From Phaeophleospora eucalypticola (taxonomy: Eukaryota; Ascomycota; Dothideomycetes; Mycosphaerellales; Mycosphaerellaceae): a DNA stretch of 64,000 nucleotides. The notes below the pieces were generated by a model, which saw only the letters and a list, made by a program, of their open reading frames with translations, did not search any database and had not been told where the DNA came from. Both the position numbers and the translations under genes were made by a program. Each line of letters opens with the position of its first letter. Within the stretch, counting starts at the first letter, position 1. The DNA lies in contig JAKLNG010000021.1 in assembly GCA_022814565.1 (NCBI GenBank), positions 248,001 through 312,000 of the forward strand. The letters run 5' to 3'. Below are positions 42,901 to 54,032 of the stretch, piece after piece.

Positions 42901-44788
42901 CTAAACATCAGTAGGCTTCGGCTCCACACTCTCCTTCCTCTCCGCATCATCACTCTCATCACCATGCAACTTGCGCATCGTGAGATCGCCCCTCTCCCTT
43001 GCTGTGGCAGTTCCATACTCAACCTTAGTCTTCCAAGCCGGAGTACCAATGTAAGGAATGCCCTTGGGATCTTCGAACATGAACTCCACCTCTTCCAAAG
43101 TCTTGCCTGCGGTCTCAGGGAAGAGGAAGAAGACGTGGATGAACATGGCAGCGTTGAAGACGCCAAAGATGATGTACGTCTGCCAGCGAATGGTGGCGAA
43201 AGATGATGGCACGAAAGCGCCGAGCGCGGTGTTGAAAGCCCAGTTGGAGGAAGTCGCAAGGGCGACGGCCTTTCCTCTCACGCGGAGAGGGTATAGCTCT
43301 GGTGGATAGACCCAGCTCACAGGACCTGTTTACAAGACCAGTATTAGCATGATGTTTTTGAGCGGCTTTACAAAAGGCTGGTCTGGATCTTTGATGAAAT
43401 GACTTACCCCAAGTAGGTGCGTACGAGGCGACGAAGAGGTATGTGCAGGCAATGATGGCCTTGGCGGGAGGACCCTGAACACGCATCGATTCGGCCTCTA
43501 CACCACCAATACCATTCGGCACTGGCGTGCCGTAGTTTGCGAAAAGCCCGGCGTTTGCAAACATCCATGTAAGCATGAGCGCAGCCCCGATGAGCAACGT
43601 CGGTCGGCGACCCCAGCGGTCGATGTAGATTACTATGAGCGGTCAGCTTTGCGCATATAATTCGATGATTGACGTCTTACAAGCTGGAACTGTCATGATG
43701 ACATTGATAATGTACTGGATCGAGGATGCGAGAAGATTCGCATCGCCGGAGTATCCAGCCATGGCGAATACATACGTGATGTAGTCTAGGCGTTGTCAGC
43801 AACCTTGAATGTGCATATAGTCTGACATAGTACTCACACATCATGACGTTCATGCCTGTCAGTTGCGACCAAATTTGCATGAACATTCCAACGTGGGTGC
43901 GGTTGATGTACTTGGGCGTGAAAAGCTCCCAATAAGTCACATCGGCGTTGCGAGCCTCAAATTCGCACATCTCGCGGATATCGCTGAGTTCCTGGGTAAC
44001 GAGGGGGCTGTCGGGGTTGCCTTTGCCATGCACCAAAGTGAGGACGCTGCTACACTCCTCCCAGCGGTCCTTGCGTGCGAGCCAGCGTGGTGACTCGGGC
44101 AGGAAGATCATAGCGCAGAATAGCAACACAGCCGGAAGCATCTGCAGTCCCCAAGGAAGGCGGAAGGCGGTGGTGTCGATCGTGTCGTAGGTGTCGCCAC
44201 TCGTGAAAGAAGCTCCATAAGAGATGTAGTAGAGAATTAGAATACCCCATGTAATAGCCCATTGCTGGAATGCGACCAGTCGTCCACGCTTCGATGGAGG
44301 CGCGATCTCGGAAACGTAAACGGGGACTTGAGCAGACTCAATACCGACGCAGAATCCGTTGATGATACGTCCAACGATCAACATGGGGATGTTTTGGGAA
44401 GCGCAGATGATGGTGGAGCCAATAACCCAGATGATGCATCCGATCATGATGGATTTCTTGCGGCCAAAAATGTCGGACAAATAACCAGAGATCAAGGCAC
44501 CCAGCCACGAGCCAGCGGGCATTGCGGCGGTGATTCCTCCTTGAGTAGCAGCATTTGGACCAGAGCATTCTTGGTTGTTGTTGAAGGGTGGACCTTCGGG
44601 CCCTTGGTTGAAATAGCAGCGGTAGGCCATAGTGGGGAGAATGGCGCTCATGGACGAGATATCGAAACCTGAGCAATTGGTCAGTCGATGCTTTGGTTGC
44701 TCATTTGGTGGAAAAGATGCTCACCGAACAGACCGCCGCCAATGACGGCGACGGCCGCGATCACGTAGATGTTGCCGACTTGATACAT
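42901..44788 (-). CDS. MFS sugar transporter
   Basis: Twelve-helix sugar porter. Exons 44788-44725, 44668-43838, 43785-43681, 43632-43408 and 43325-42901 give 549 aa; all four introns are GT-AG and all in phase 1. Motifs: GYLSDIFGRKKSIM after helix 2, GRIINGFCVGIESAQVPVYV with SEIAPPSKRGR (the sugar-transport signature), PESPRWL at the start of the central loop, IYIDRWGRRPTLL, PVSWVYPPELYPLRVRGKA and FLFPETAGKTLEEVEFMFE. The cytosolic tail is charged. Likely a plasma-membrane hexose or related proton symporter; substrate cannot be told from these motifs. The very short first exon (MYQVGNIYVIAAVAVIGGGL) contains the first helix, which fixes the start. Confidence 0.92.
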
Positions 44789-46550
44789 GATTGCTGTCGT
44801 CGGCGTTGGTGTTGTTCACCAGACAGATGATTGAGGGTGTAAACCGCAGTAAACAGACGTTCAGTCAAGCGACCCGAGTGAAAGGAAAACCCGTTGCGGC
44901 TGAGGAACAAAGGCAGCATTAAATGTACTCCCTTGCTTCCCTGAATGCGAGCACAAGGAAGTGAAGGAGCGAGCGTGACCTTGCCGCATTCCGAGTGCGA
45001 TCGACAGCGATGCATGGAGCAATTGCTGCTTTGCCGCGTGCTCGCAGACCGCAACTGCCAACCACCGCCCAATAATCACCCAATACAATGCCAGAACCAA
45101 CGCAGAGACCCTTCTCCTCCACACCGGGAAGGAAGCTGCCCATGGCACAGAAAGTTACTCGCAACTTTGGTAGCCACATATTTCTGCCAAACTCAGTCAA
45201 ACGTCAAAGACACGATCAAAGCCGACCGGCGCATGGCACGGGGCCGTTGACGCACTTCTCGCCACGCTGTTCGGTCGTCAAACCTCTTCAGGAGCAAAGT
45301 GATTTCTGACTGGCTGCGACGTCTCGATGCCAACAACCTGCCTCGTCTTGGCGTTTCACTCGATTGGCCCGGCGGGCGTTAACGAATGTAACTCATGGCG
45401 TCCTGCGGCCATCCTGCGCGGGGTTCAGGTGAAGCAGTCTCAAAAGCGATGTTGCATCCCTACCAGCTTCAACCAATTTCGCCTCTAGACATCCCTCCAC
45501 TCGCCGGATCCATACCAAGACCAGTCTGCCCGTTCATCGCGAGGACATTCGCGATGTGGAGGGAACTTGGCAAGGAGACCGCGCGCGGCCGCGAGAAGAT
45601 TCTGTCGTCTGCGGCTCTGTTGTGCCTCGTGTTGGCCATGTGTTGTCGCATCATCATCCGTGTGGCATGGCGAGAGCAGTTGGAGAAGTCCCAGTTTTTC
45701 TCCAGACCCCCAGTTTTCAGCTCCACGGCCACTACGGAGCACGAAACGCGAAATTAGGAGGTAAAGAGGGGCTATACCGCTTCAGGAGTATCACGCGACG
45801 TCTGCTGCTTCTCTCCCTCATCATCACACCACATGGATGTGAGGTGGTCTCCATCGAATTCTCGCTCAAGATTCTTCGCAGTGGTCAGGCTCGAAGCTGG
45901 AAACCAACAAAATGCGCCAAGACGCGCTTCGGAATTGATTCGCCGATCAGCTCTGCTTCCAGCAACCGAAGGATTCAGCTGGTATTGAACTTACCACAGC
46001 TGCGCGCCTCAGGCGTGCCTACACTGTGCTACGCATCCGATCTATACCTGAATTCACCGCGAGTTCTTATTCACAGAAGCTCCTCATTGGTCAGTCCAGA
46101 AATAGACAAGCTTTGCCATGTGCAACTTCCGCGGACCGGGACATGATGAGTTCTCTTTCACATGCAGGTGCGCGACCAGCGTCGGGACCGAAATACTATA
46201 TGGTAGTAAACCAGCCACTGACAGAATGCTGCATGCTACTGAATTTCGACCAGCAGGTCCGGAATTCTGTCCTGCTTGCTTGGGAGCGAAGTCCGCAAGC
46301 ATAAACATCCTTCGACGACTGCAGCGAATCTACGGCACCGCCAAATCCGAGTTGTGAACAGCTAGGCGGGACATGTACAGCGTCTTCGCACACCGGAGGG
46401 TAATCTCGACAGACCAGGCCGCTCTCGTTACGATATGTAACTAGCTAGAGGCCCTGTTCTCATCAGGATAATCGGGAACGAAATAACCTTTCGACGTGCG
46501 AAGAGGCTGTACTCAATCCGATCGCATTGAACGCGATGCTGAATCTGCCC
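44789..46550. other. Intergenic 1.8 kb with repeat copy B
   Basis: No supported gene. The right end holds the dispersed repeat at 46377-46548, which stops within a few bases of the aminotransferase stop codon. A small perfect inverted repeat lies near 45537-45558. Confidence 0.5.
46377..46548 (+). repeat. Dispersed degenerate repeat, copy B
   Basis: Counterpart of 29062-29230 in the same orientation, with GTCTTCGCACA, CGGAGG, GACCAGGCC, CTAGAG, CCCTGTT, GGGAACG, AATAACCTT and CGACGTGC in order. It lies in the presumed 3-prime untranslated region of the leftward aminotransferase gene and ends just short of its stop codon (46551-46553). Confidence 0.65.
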
Positions 46551-48106
46551 TTAGCCCAGGACGTGCTCAATCACCCTCACAGTTCTGTCGACGATCAGAT
46601 CAATCTCCTCCCTCGTGGTGTTATATGCCGGAGCAAGCATGATAACATCGCCATTCGTGCCATCCGCTACTCCTCCACCCGGCATCAAGGAAATAGCAAA
46701 CTTCCCCGATAGTCCAGCAGCGTGCATGCTCGCAGCGACCTTCTTCTCCACAGGAAAGGGCTTCTTAGAGACTTTGTCCTCGACAAACTCGATCTAAACC
46801 CGTCAGCGAAAAGTGGATCACAGGGCAGGACATGTTGAACTTACACCCCACATGAATCCTCTTCCTCGGATGTCACCAACGTGCTTGTACTCTCCGAGTC
46901 TTCTCTTCAGCTCAGAGCCAAGATGGGGGCCGAGATTCTGGACGTTGGACAGCAGGTTCTCGTCTTCGATGACCTGTTGCACTTCGTACGCCGCGGCGCA
47001 AGCTACCGGGTGGCCTTGGTACGTCTGGCTGTGGACGAAGCTGTCCGTGCCTTTGGCAAGTGCGTCTACTACCGTGCGGCTGACGAGGAGGGCTCCAATG
47101 GGCTCATAGCCTGCTCCGAGACCTTTGGCTACAGTTTGCAAGTGCGGGACGACGTCTTCCTGTTCCCAGGCGTGCAAGGTGCCCGTGCGTCCCATTCCAG
47201 ACATCACCTCGTCTAGTATCAGGAGTGCGCCATACTTGTCGCAGACTTCCTTGACGGCTTTCAAGTATCCTTTGACAGGTGGCACGGCTCCCAGTGTCTG
47301 AGTCGTTAACTTTTCTGCTTCACTCAAACGCGATGCTTGAATGTACTCACCAAGCCGCTCATCGTCTCCGCCACAAAGGCAATGACTTTGTTTCCTCCAA
47401 CCCGCTCAACCTCCCCCTCCAACTCCTCCTTCAATCGTTGCACATACCCTTCCTCCGTCTCCCCTTCGCGCATGCCTCTATACGGATAGCAAGGACTCAC
47501 ATGGCTGACATTCTCCGCCAGCAATGGCGTATACATCGCCTTTCGAGCTTTATGACCTCCAACGCTCAAACTCCCCAGCGTGTTCCCATGATAACTCTGC
47601 TGCCGCGAAATAAAATGACATCGCTGCGTCTCCGGCCCTTCAATTTCAACAAAATACTGCCTCGCGAGTTTCAACGCTGCTTCGACCGCTTCGGTTCCGG
47701 AAGACACGATGAAGACTTTGGACATGTGTCCGTGCGTCGATTCTGTTAGGTAGCTGGCGAGATTCTCGGATGCGGAGGTCGTGAAGAAGGGCGAGTAGCA
47801 GTAGCCTACTGCGTCCAGTTGGGAGGTTATGGCTTTCTTTACTCGGGCGTTGGCGTGCCCGATGCAGGCTACTGCGGCGCCGCCTGTTGCGTCGAGGATG
47901 CGTGTGCCGCTGGAGGTTGTGAGGTAGTTTCCTTGGGCGGAGATTACTCTTGGGGGAGTGCGGGAGAGGGAGGCGTGGAGGATTGAGGAGGGCTCTTTGC
48001 GTTGTTGGTCATGTTGGGTAGTTGTGCTTGCGGCTGCCTGGGCTGTGGTTCCGAGCTGCGGTGGTGGTGGGATTGTTGTCGTCGTTGTTGTGGTTGTCGT
48101 GGCCAT
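46551..48106 (-). CDS. Class III (omega-type) PLP aminotransferase
   Basis: Exons 48106-47351, 47297-46845 and 46793-46551 give 483 aa; both introns are phase 0 (GTGAGT...ACTCAG, GTAAGT...TTTAG). Transfers amino groups from an omega- or beta-position donor to a keto acid with pyridoxal phosphate. Marks: HANARVKKAI, the PLP-phosphate loop VSSGTEAVEAALKLAR, SYHGNTLGSLSVGG, LLILDEVMSGMGRTG with the cofactor-binding Asp, and the Schiff-base Lys310 in VAKGLGAGYEPIGA. The C-terminal domain has FAISLMPGGGVADG and ends IEHVLG. The first 30 residues are low-complexity (a poly-Thr run, PPPP, Ala/Thr), encoded by an imperfect ACN repeat; they are unlikely to be part of the fold, and the true start could be slightly downstream. 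Substrate unknown. Confidence 0.9.
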
Positions 48107-48741
48107 GATTTCTTGTGGTGTGTTTCAAACCTTGCTTGGTCTCCCTCTAATGCTATGGAATCGTCGAAGTGCAACAACATCGCACGACGAAGAAAGTAGT
48201 ACGCCCTCGCTCAAGTATCAATATCTCTTCTCCTCGTTCACGCCCTACAGCTGATACGTATCTGCAACACCTGCGATGCATTTCCTTATCAGAGACCGGC
48301 GTTCGGCTCGGCCTGCTTCTCCAGGTAAAACAACGCCTGTTGGAGGTCGTTGATCTTGCTTTGACCCCGCTGAATGGTTGTACCTGCTTTGCCCGAGCGA
48401 TGGCCTATCTTCGGATTCGGCAAAGGTATTGTCGGAGTGCATTGACGGAATTGTATTCCGTTGGTTTTGAGGATGATGGGAGTCCGCTACCGCTTGTAGG
48501 CTGTATGCTCGGACAAGGCACGGAGCAGATCGAGCGGTTTCGTTCTTGAGCCTGTCTCTGAGGAAGATTTGTGTGTGGTAGTGATATTCATGCCTTAAGT
48601 TCCGTGTCGTGCAGTTCAAACGCCGAAACACCTTGCTCTTTCTTCCCTTTCTTGCCTTTCCAAGCCCGAAACGCCTGTTTGCCTTCCCAATTCAACACCT
48701 TTCTCCCAACAAATCTCCCTCTCGCATTATTAGCATCAGCA
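48107..48741. other. Intergenic
   Basis: About 630 nt: promoter of the aminotransferase and 3-prime side of the SET gene. No supported gene. Confidence 0.5.
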
Positions 48742-49698
48742 TCACAACCTCCACAACCACCCCTCGAACTCCTCCTCCCCCAAATCCCGTGGAGCATCCT
48801 TCTCTCCACTCTTCCACTTCTTCGTGCACCCAAAATTCTCAAACATTTGCGGCTTCCCCTCCAATCCTCTCAACCTCTTTACCTCCTCACTCCCGCTCCC
48901 CTCACAAATCTCCCTCGTCTCCCGCGCCCGTCTAGCGAAAATTCTCATCCGTGCAAGATCAGAATGCATCCCACAGATCTGAAACGCATCGTAATACAAT
49001 CTCGGAAGCCGGAGGTCGTGAATTTCTTCGTCCCGGTAGATGATTCGCAAGGCGTGGGCGTCGCGGAGCGCGAGTTCCGGCATCAGACGCACACGTTTCG
49101 GGTCGCCGATTTTTGAATCCAATTCCTGCGCTTTTCGCAACCGGTCATCGCTATCCCTCTTCTCTGAGCCTGTGAGACTGCAGCGCTCACACGCACAGCT
49201 AAAACCAAAGTACTCCCTCAAATGCTCCTGTCTCTCATCCGAAGGTCCGCCGAGAATATACGAAAGCGTCAACTCTTCCCCCTCGTCGATCCTCCTCACG
49301 ACATGAACCTGCATCCTCCCCAACTTGGCATTCCAAGCATGCTGACAATTCGGACGACAGGAATGGTTGATCCTCGCCGTCTCTAAGAAAATCCCTCCTA
49401 TCTCAGAGCTGGGGCCTAGTGGGTATCCGTTGCTGCGGACGATATTCGAGAAAGGGTTTGGTTGGCCTTTGGCATTATTATGGAGAGTTAAGAAAGCGCG
49501 CTGAGAATCTTTGGGGAGGGCTTTGACGAGGGCGGCGAGGTCGGATTCGATCTTGTTGGGGTTTTGCAGGGAGGCGGTGGTGAAGAGGGGTGGTTCGGAG
49601 ATTAGGAGGGTGCCTGGGGAGAGGGGACGGGCTGCGAGGAGGCCTTTGCCTTTTCCTGGGATGTCTTTCAGGATATAAGGAGCTGATGGGGAGGCCAT
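48742..49698 (-). CDS. SET-domain protein (SMYD-like lysine methyltransferase)
   Basis: Single-exon 318-aa protein. The SET fold runs over residues 6-150: GKGKGLLAARPLSPGTLLIS (SET-N), NHSCRPN at 111-117, and GEELTLSYI at 140-148 with the conserved Tyr. A post-SET Cys cluster follows (FGFSCACERC, 165-173). There is no MYND zinc finger in the split-SET position, so it belongs with the MYND-less fungal SMYD-like group. The C-terminal half is helical, as in SMYD proteins. Predicted SAM-dependent protein lysine methyltransferase; the target, histone or otherwise, cannot be told. Confidence 0.88.
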   Translation of the reverse strand: MASPSAPYILKDIPGKGKGLLAARPLSPGTLLISEPPLFTTASLQNPNKIESDLAALVKALPKDSQRAFLTLHNNAKGQPNPFSNIVRSNGYPLGPSSEIGGIFLETARINHSCRPNCQHAWNAKLGRMQVHVVRRIDEGEELTLSYILGGPSDERQEHLREYFGFSCACERCSLTGSEKRDSDDRLRKAQELDSKIGDPKRVRLMPELALRDAHALRIIYRDEEIHDLRLPRLYYDAFQICGMHSDLARMRIFARRARETREICEGSGSEEVKRLRGLEGKPQMFENFGCTKKWKSGEKDAPRDLGEEEFEGWLWRL

Positions 49699-50295
49699 TA
49701 TTCTTCCAAAGGACGAAAGGAAAGGAAACGGAGAGTAGAGAAAGATGCGAGACGCGAGAGAGAGAAGACACTTATCTCATATTAGATTCCTTACCGCCTA
49801 CTCAGAACCTCGCGACGAAGACCGCCGACTGCGACAAAGTTGCAGCAGAGCGCGAGAATGATCAGAAAAGAAAATGCGTGGTTGCTCCGCGGTATGATGT
49901 ATCTTCCAACAAATCCCGTTTTAGGACACAAGAAATCCCGAAAAGCTTCCGACGACGATGTCTAACTCAGAACTCCAGCAGACGCCGTTCGGTTGACTAA
50001 GGTATCAGCAAGAACCCTGCTGCACATATCGTTCCGGAGTCCAATCGGGACTGCACGTGGTTGTTCCTCTCACTCATATCGTCGTGCTGGGACGCAGCTG
50101 GTACTGCCTTCTGAAGTTGTAATTGGGTATCGACGCTGGTTAATGGTTGGTCTAAGATGCTGCTGATTATTCTCTCTTCTCTACCATACAGATAAATTTG
50201 CTTGCTCATGTAATGCGGCATACACAATTCAGTTCCAAAGGTGGTTCCTGACATCAAATGAAAACGAACAAAACTCCCCCGGATGGTGGTGGTCT
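49699..50295. other. Intergenic
   Basis: About 600 nt between two leftward genes. Nothing beyond presumed promoter and 3-prime sequence. Confidence 0.5.
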
Positions 50296-51722
50296 CTATA
50301 GATCAATCACGAAAGCGAACGCCAACGCAACGACCGTGACCAGGCTGATCGACAGGCTGGAAGTTGAAGCAGCGCCGGTATTCGAGCCGTTGCCATTGCT
50401 GGACGAGTTGCTGCTGTACGAAGTGCTCTCGGCGTCCGTGGTCGCGACACCGTTGGAGAGATCCGGCTCGGTGGAAGAAGGCTCGCCTGCCCACTGGGAC
50501 CCATCGCCCTCGAGACCGGGACCAGTGCCGGCGCCGTCTTCGAAGTACTTCTTCGCGTTCTCTGGCATTTCCGGCAGCAGGGTGGTGCTGACTTGCCACT
50601 CCTCAGTCTCAGCCGGGCATTCGGGGATGGAAGTCTGCCTGCGAGCGCCGCCGTCGCCGGAGGGGTTAGGGGTGTTGGCGTAGGCTTCCTTCAGGCGGTC
50701 GAAGTCCTCGTTCGGCTGGATTTGGCCGTTGACGTTCTCGACGAGGCCGTAGCCGTTTGCCTCGAGGGTGTACTCGTACGCCAGACCGCCGGAGTAAGCG
50801 CCAGTCATCTTGTCAGAGTACAGAGCGGCAATCTCGTTCCATTCACGGGTGTTGGTGATGCAGCCGAACTCAGAGAGGAAGAGGGGAACGCTGTAGTTCG
50901 AGTAGGTCTCGACTTTCTTGTCCCAGCCGGACTGCGTGAAGCTGCTGGGGTCGCACCAGCTGTAGTCGTTGAAAGCGAAGAAGTCGGAGCGGGCGATCTC
51001 GTCTTCTCCGCAGGCGAAGTAGAGGGCTTGCGATTCGATGTTCTCGGCCACGTCGGCGGAGGAGTAGCCGACTGGGATCGGGCGAGATGATTGAGCTCGG
51101 ATGTAGTTCTTCATATCGCGGGTGACGGCCTTGATGTAAGGGGCCGCATTGGTGTTGTTGCGGGCGTTGATGACCTCGTTTCCGGAGAAGAAGAGGAGGA
51201 GGTTGTCTGCAGCGTGTCAGCAACTTGAGCGTTGTTTGAAGGGAGCGCTAAATACATACTGTAGCCAGCGAAAGCGTCAATGGTAGCAAACACGCTCTGA
51301 AGGTACACATCATTGTACGAAGCGTGCAGCGAAGTGAGATCCGCTCGGTTGAGCGAGTACTCTGGAGTATTGGCGTCAAGAGCAAGATAGATGCCCGCAT
51401 CATCCAGCATTTTCATCGCCTCATCGTGGTTCTTGCTGTTATCGATCGTGTAGATTCGGATCGTGTTGATTCCCAGCTCCTTGAAGCGCTCAATGTCGCG
51501 CGTGAGAGCTTCGGTGTCCAAGAGCGGGTCCGCCGCGTCCGCTGCACCTCCAGGCTGATATGCCACTCCACGGATGTAGAATCTCTTGCCATCGGCCCAG
51601 AACGCGTTGCCTTCTGTGGTGACGGCGGGGAGGCTGCCGGATTGTCGTGGAATGATGCGGCCGGAGACAGCGGTCGCCAGACCGGCGACTGCCAGCGAGG
51701 CGCTGGCGAGGGAGAATCTCAT
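50296..51722 (-). CDS. GPI-anchored beta-1,3-glucanosyltransferase (GH72, Gas/Gel family)
   Basis: Elongates beta-1,3-glucan in the cell wall by cutting and rejoining chains. Exons 51722-51260 and 51206-50296 give 457 aa; the 53-nt intron has GTATGT and CTGCAG ends. Layout: signal peptide (MRFSLASASLAVAGLATAVSG), the GH72 barrel from FYIRGVAYQPGG, acid/base Glu165 in FFSGNEV, nucleophile Glu267 in LSEFGC, a short Cys-containing linker, a Ser/Thr/Asn-rich stretch and a hydrophobic C-terminus after small residues, as expected for GPI attachment. There is no CBM43 (X8) domain, placing it in the shorter GAS subgroup. An upstream in-frame ATG at 51812 is rejected because it would bury the signal peptide. 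Confidence 0.93.
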
Positions 51723-52955
51723 CGCCGTTCTGCGTTCGAAGTAATTTGAATTCGTGAGTTTGAAGCGAGTGTGTGGGTGTGAAAACAAAGGACAGGGAGA
51801 TAATAAAATCAAATAGGTTTCTCAATGAAATAGAAGAACGGCAGTAATAGTAGAAGGCACAAACAGTGAGATGGAGGCCCTCATCGCAGGTGGCAAGGTC
51901 TTTATTTGGGGTGACACGATCGCCAAGGTACCAAGAGCCATGGCAGGAGAGGAACTCGCAATGCGCCGAGCAATTTTCCCCATGGCGTTCTAGTCTCACC
52001 ACCCGACAATTGAAGGTATGAGAGGACTCCACTATTGGCTTACAGATCTTCATTCGCGCCGGTATTGGTATAGCCCAGCTTAGCATGTGCTTTGAATCGT
52101 ATCCGCGGTGTATATCATGTTATTCTTTCGCCATGCCTTTTGGCTGGGGTCCCGCGGGACGTTTGACATGGCCATGTCGGCGCGTGCATTTCGCGTATTT
52201 TTCATCGTTGAGTCGTCTGAGCGCTCGCGTGTGCAATCGTGTAAAAAAGTGTCACAGCATCGTGGCTTGGGTGCCGTCGACGGGAGAGAGATGTACGGGT
52301 GTTGACGAGATTGAAGCGGAGCGACGAAGTCTTGGAAGTGGCCAGGGATGAGACGCCAGTCGCGCTTGGACGCCTTGGCAGCGAACTCGTAGCCGCCCTA
52401 GAGGTATTGAGTTTCAACCAAGACCCTCCTTCACCATCTGCAACCACACAATTGCATCTGATATAAATTGCACTCGACGCACGTCGCGAGAGTCAAGATT
52501 TTGGGTGCTTGAGGTTGATGACGTTGGCTGCTTTTCGTGTGCTTTAGATGGTCAACGCGTTGCCGAGAGTGGCAGCCAAGGACGGCTGTGAAGACGTCTC
52601 AACCAGAAAACACACTGGCTAAAGACATAGAATACGTTGGGAAGATGTCATGGTTGGTGGGTATGCGAGTCTTGATTCAAAATTCTGGTTTTGAAGAATC
52701 ATACGTCCTGCGCTCTCATTAAGTATCTCCAAGTAAAGTAAGAAGGGCATCTAAAAGTAATCTGTACAGTCCTCGCGTATCCAGCCAGCAGTGAACAGCC
52801 TTCCAACCATCTAGCGCTTCCCGTCCCAGTTGATCGAAGGGTGCAGCTGTATTTCTCTTCGCTCACGACCCAACATGCATTCTTCCAAAGCAATCCCGAA
52901 CACCAGCGCTATGCCCAAGATGAAAGCAGTCAAATGATGTACAGGCTTGCAGCGT
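51723..52955. other. Intergenic 1.2 kb
   Basis: Promoter of the GH72 gene and 3-prime side of the syntaxin gene. Short frames on both strands have no recognisable domain. Confidence 0.5.
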
Positions 52956-54032
52956 TTAGCCAGCAATGAGCACCCATAGCAGAAAGAAAATCATCAGTAC
53001 TCCAAACATCTTTGCGACCAGCCATCGGTTGCCTTGCACACGCGACCAGTACTTCATCAGCTCGCGCTGAGCGCCTTCGACGTTGTCAACGACGTCGTCT
53101 GTGTTGGCGTCGATTCTTTGGATTTGCTCGGCTTGTTCGGAGACCATCTGTGCGAGTTGGCCGAAAATGCCGCCGAGTTCTGATATCGTGCGTTCTATCG
53201 CTTCGATGGCTTCGCCTCGTTGTTGGATATAAGCATTGCTCGAGGAGCCTTCTTCCATTAGTTGGAGCTGCTGTTGTGATGCGGCGCCAGCCTGGTTGCC
53301 CGAGTAGAGCGCACTGCCGGAGCCAGACGATGGATCCAGAGATAGCACGTCTTGCTGAGCGGCCGATCTCTGTCCAGGCGCTGGACTCTTCCCTCGGCTT
53401 GGAGCTGAGTATAGCGGGCTGTCTGTCCTTCCAACCTCGAGACCATTCCCTGCTTGTCCTTGCTGAGTGACGGAACTGACGAAGTTGTCCTGCCGACTCC
53501 TGCTGGCCTGAATGTTCTTCGTCCTGACCTCCAGCACTTCCTTGAAATTGGCCGCAACATCCGCCACTCTTCCTTGCAGCAGCACGACCACGTTCTTATT
53601 GTGCTCTCCCTCTTGTCCCACACCTCCAGCGCCGCCCTGATTTGTCGCCCGCTGCATTTGCTGCAGCTGTCCAATCTGCTGATTTAGTCCCGCCAAATCT
53701 TGCTTGATTACGAAAGTCAATTCCGCGATCTCCACCGGGCGGTCGTCGAACAGCGTCTTCCTCTTCGCCAGCTCTCCCAATCTTTGTAGCTTTCCCATTG
53801 TCGCGGAGATTCCCCTACCGATCGCAGCCGCATTGCGCGCGAATTCAGACCTCTGCTTTCGCGTTGGCGGAGTCGCAGCGCCATTTTGGTTGAGCAGAGG
53901 CTGCGCTTGCGCACTGCCTGCTTTTCGTTGCCGCGCGAGAGACTTCTGTGCTTGCGCAAGGATGCTGCGGAATTCGGGCGTGCGGTCTTGGATGGAGGCG
54001 TGCGTGGCGGCCATTGTGCTTGTCGCGAGCAT
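52956..54032 (-). CDS. sed5: Sed5-type Qa-SNARE (syntaxin 5)
   Basis: Golgi t-SNARE for ER-to-Golgi and intra-Golgi fusion. Single exon of 358 aa (or 352 from the second Met, MAATHASIQDRT, which is the usual Sed5 opening). Order: N-terminal peptide SIQDRTPEFRSIL (binds Sly1 in yeast), the Habc three-helix region (ARNAAAIGRGISATMGKLQR; ELTFVIKQDLAGLN), a Gln/Ser/Gly-rich linker, the SNARE motif (IEAIERTISELGGIFGQLAQ, then EQAEQIQRIDANTDDVVDNV) and a C-terminal anchor (MFGVLMIFFLLWVLIAG). The match to fungal Sed5 is close throughout. Confidence 0.95.
   Translation of the reverse strand: MLATSTMAATHASIQDRTPEFRSILAQAQKSLARQRKAGSAQAQPLLNQNGAATPPTRKQRSEFARNAAAIGRGISATMGKLQRLGELAKRKTLFDDRPVEIAELTFVIKQDLAGLNQQIGQLQQMQRATNQGGAGGVGQEGEHNKNVVVLLQGRVADVAANFKEVLEVRTKNIQASRSRQDNFVSSVTQQGQAGNGLEVGRTDSPLYSAPSRGKSPAPGQRSAAQQDVLSLDPSSGSGSALYSGNQAGAASQQQLQLMEEGSSSNAYIQQRGEAIEAIERTISELGGIFGQLAQMVSEQAEQIQRIDANTDDVVDNVEGAQRELMKYWSRVQGNRWLVAKMFGVLMIFFLLWVLIAG

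Noticed and set aside
45537..45558. Perfect 8-bp inverted repeat (CATCGCGA / TCGCGATG)
   Set aside because: Isolated, short, and not followed by a T-run or linked to a gene end; chance is adequate.
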